64,000 nt of DNA, taken from Planctomycetales bacterium (GTDB taxonomy: Bacteria; 4484-113). Position 1 is the first letter of the stretch. Each line of letters begins with the position of its first letter. The notes beneath the pieces are model-generated. The model saw only the letters and a list, made by a program, of their open reading frames with translations. It ran no database searches and had not been told where the DNA came from. The position numbers and the translations under genes are program-made. Location: contig JAUWGS010000008.1 of the NCBI GenBank assembly GCA_030606285.1, positions 33,884 through 97,883 of the forward strand, written 5' to 3'. This document shows, piece by piece, positions 62,987 through 64,000 of this stretch.

Positions 62987-64000
62987 GTGAAGCGCGAAAA
63001 CAGCGCATACTCCGGCTCAGGCCAGGCCTGGATACTTCCTGACGCCTACATCGAACCGCCGGGCGTGAACTTTTGCCCGCCACAGCTTCAGCGGCGGCGG
63101 GACGACAGCTACAGCTACGACATGATGGGGCGGCTGACGCAGATTCAGGACAGCGGGCGCAGCTTCACCGCCACCATCACCAACGACATGAACGGCAATA
63201 TCACGGAAGTCACCGAGGTCATCCCGGGTGTGATGAACGTGACGAGCACGTTTACCTACGACAACGAAAATCGCCTGACGGAGCTAGCAATCGGCGGCTC
63301 GGGCTTTTCCGCCGACCACACCTACGACGGTTTCAACCGGCTCATCAAGACCGACGCGACGGTGGGCGTGAATACGACGAACTACGAGCACACGTATGAT
63401 GTCAAGCGGCACCTGGGCAACATAGACGTCACCAACCAGGAGCAGCCCGTGAACGGCAAGGTGTGGCGCTGGGAGGGCGGTGCGGGGACGCCGAGCGCCG
63501 ATCCCATCGAGTGCCCGCAGCGCTCGTCGCAGTCAGGCACCCAGTACTACATGCTGAATGACGAGCGAACTATCGAGAAGCGAAGCTACCAGGTCGGCGG
63601 CGTGGTGGCGGGAGATACCAACGACGACTCGCGGTACGCCGAATGGCAGCACGTGAACGGCACCATAGTCCCGACGCGCATTCAGATAGGTGTCCCGTCC
63701 GAGCTCTTCTCCGCCTACAACATCACACTCGACGCTGACCGCGCATCCTCTGCTGCCACCAACCACGCGCTGCAGCTTGGGGCCACCGACCTCGAATACG
63801 AAGTCACCCGCGTCAAGTCCCCTGTCATCGGTAGAGATATGAACCCGATGGGGAGAGGGGACGGGACGTACTACTGCAATGGCGGGAACGCTGCAGGCGG
63901 GTCAGTCGCCGTATATGGTGCCAAACCGGCGTTTGTCGGTGAGAGGGCGTTCGGCTACGGGAGTAGCGTGAATAATGCCTGGGATTTGGGGGAGAGAATC
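62987..64000 (+). CDS. RHS/YD-repeat protein (3' part beyond window)
   Basis: About 338 residues are in the window and the frame is open at its end. YD-type repeats are visible: YSYDMMGRLTQIQDSGRSFT, MNGNITEV, TFTYDNENRLTELAIGG, HTYDGFNRLIKTDA. A less repetitive stretch follows. GTG 62987 (SD GGAAAGGG) or GTG 62981 could be the start. There is no signal peptide, and the product begins directly with a short tail and YD repeats, so it may be a rearranged RHS cassette or the C-terminal part of a larger split gene. RHS proteins carry variable toxin tails; that end is not in the window. Confidence 0.76.
   Translation, partial: MKRENSAYSGSGQAWILPDAYIEPPGVNFCPPQLQRRRDDSYSYDMMGRLTQIQDSGRSFTATITNDMNGNITEVTEVIPGVMNVTSTFTYDNENRLTELAIGGSGFSADHTYDGFNRLIKTDATVGVNTTNYEHTYDVKRHLGNIDVTNQEQPVNGKVWRWEGGAGTPSADPIECPQRSSQSGTQYYMLNDERTIEKRSYQVGGVVAGDTNDDSRYAEWQHVNGTIVPTRIQIGVPSELFSAYNITLDADRASSAATNHALQLGATDLEYEVTRVKSPVIGRDMNPMGRGDGTYYCNGGNAAGGSVAVYGAKPAFVGERAFGYGSSVNNAWDLGERI

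Overview
The window reads as one contiguous, gene-dense bacterial chromosome segment with high GC (around 60% by eye). It has no rRNA operon, no recognisable transposase, no CRISPR array and no prophage. The envelope genes indicate a diderm: an SLH-domain porin (7759-9429), an MlaE/MlaF/MlaD/TamB block (19708-27305) whose long MlaD appears to end in its own outer-membrane-like strand region, and several lipoproteins. SLH porins plus barrel-bearing MlaD are typical of diderm Terrabacteria (Veillonella-like Negativicutes, Synergistota, Armatimonadota and related candidate phyla). Two giant lipoproteins with internal dockerin-like repeats (GISDITPIA) suggest an uncultivated lineage. The exact phylum cannot be fixed from the sequence alone.

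Layout. 1-2586 (minus): coaBC (cut by the window edge), rpoZ, gmk and an unknown gene. 2730-3943: two unknown, AT-richer secreted proteins. 4129-7561: gyrA, aroQ and a YqgF-like nuclease gene. 7614-9484: a small ORF, the SLH porin and a terminator. 9520-10063 (minus): yraN and a zinc-ribbon gene. 10141-27761: a 17.6-kb same-strand run of moxR, DUF58, transglutaminase, YdjC/ChbG deacetylase, dockerin/PQQ lipoprotein, mlaE, mlaF, mlaD, tamB and a hotdog thioesterase, most junctions overlapping or a few bases apart. 27758-29078: divergent DnaQ-type exonuclease and nth. 29145-32280 (minus): lipoprotein, DUF4268 nuclease and hutU. 32281-32971: non-coding, with inverted repeats and a perfect 36-bp palindrome. 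32972-34895: YwgA-like plus HD-hydrolase pair. 34958-36728 (minus): CBS/CorC-like protein and ybeY. 36798-38178: larA-like gene and tRNA-Gln. 38179-39442: repeat-rich, with a decayed ORF. 39443-42856: methyltransferase, tRNA-Lys (minus), mscS-like channel and Ycf46-like AAA ATPase. 42887-46564 (minus): second dockerin lipoprotein. 46645-48129: secreted protein and lipid kinase. 48095-52766 (minus): histidine kinase, ABC exporter and aroC. 52839-54101: lysC.

54327-62905 is the most interesting metabolic block. A LiuC-like hydratase, a methylcrotonyl-CoA-type carboxylase (biotin carboxylase, biotin carrier and carboxyltransferase) and an archaeal-type thiolase/DUF35/HMG-CoA synthase trio sit together. 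In sequence they link acetyl-CoA, acetoacetyl-CoA, HMG-CoA, 3-methylglutaconyl-CoA and 3-methylcrotonyl-CoA. No HMG-CoA lyase is seen, so the synthase/thiolase pair could either split HMG-CoA in leucine/isovalerate breakdown or make it for a branched-acyl route. The window ends inside an RHS/YD-repeat gene.

Expression style is mixed. Many genes have strong Shine-Dalgarno sites, while at least seven have a -10 hexamer 6-8 bases before the start codon, which predicts leaderless mRNAs.
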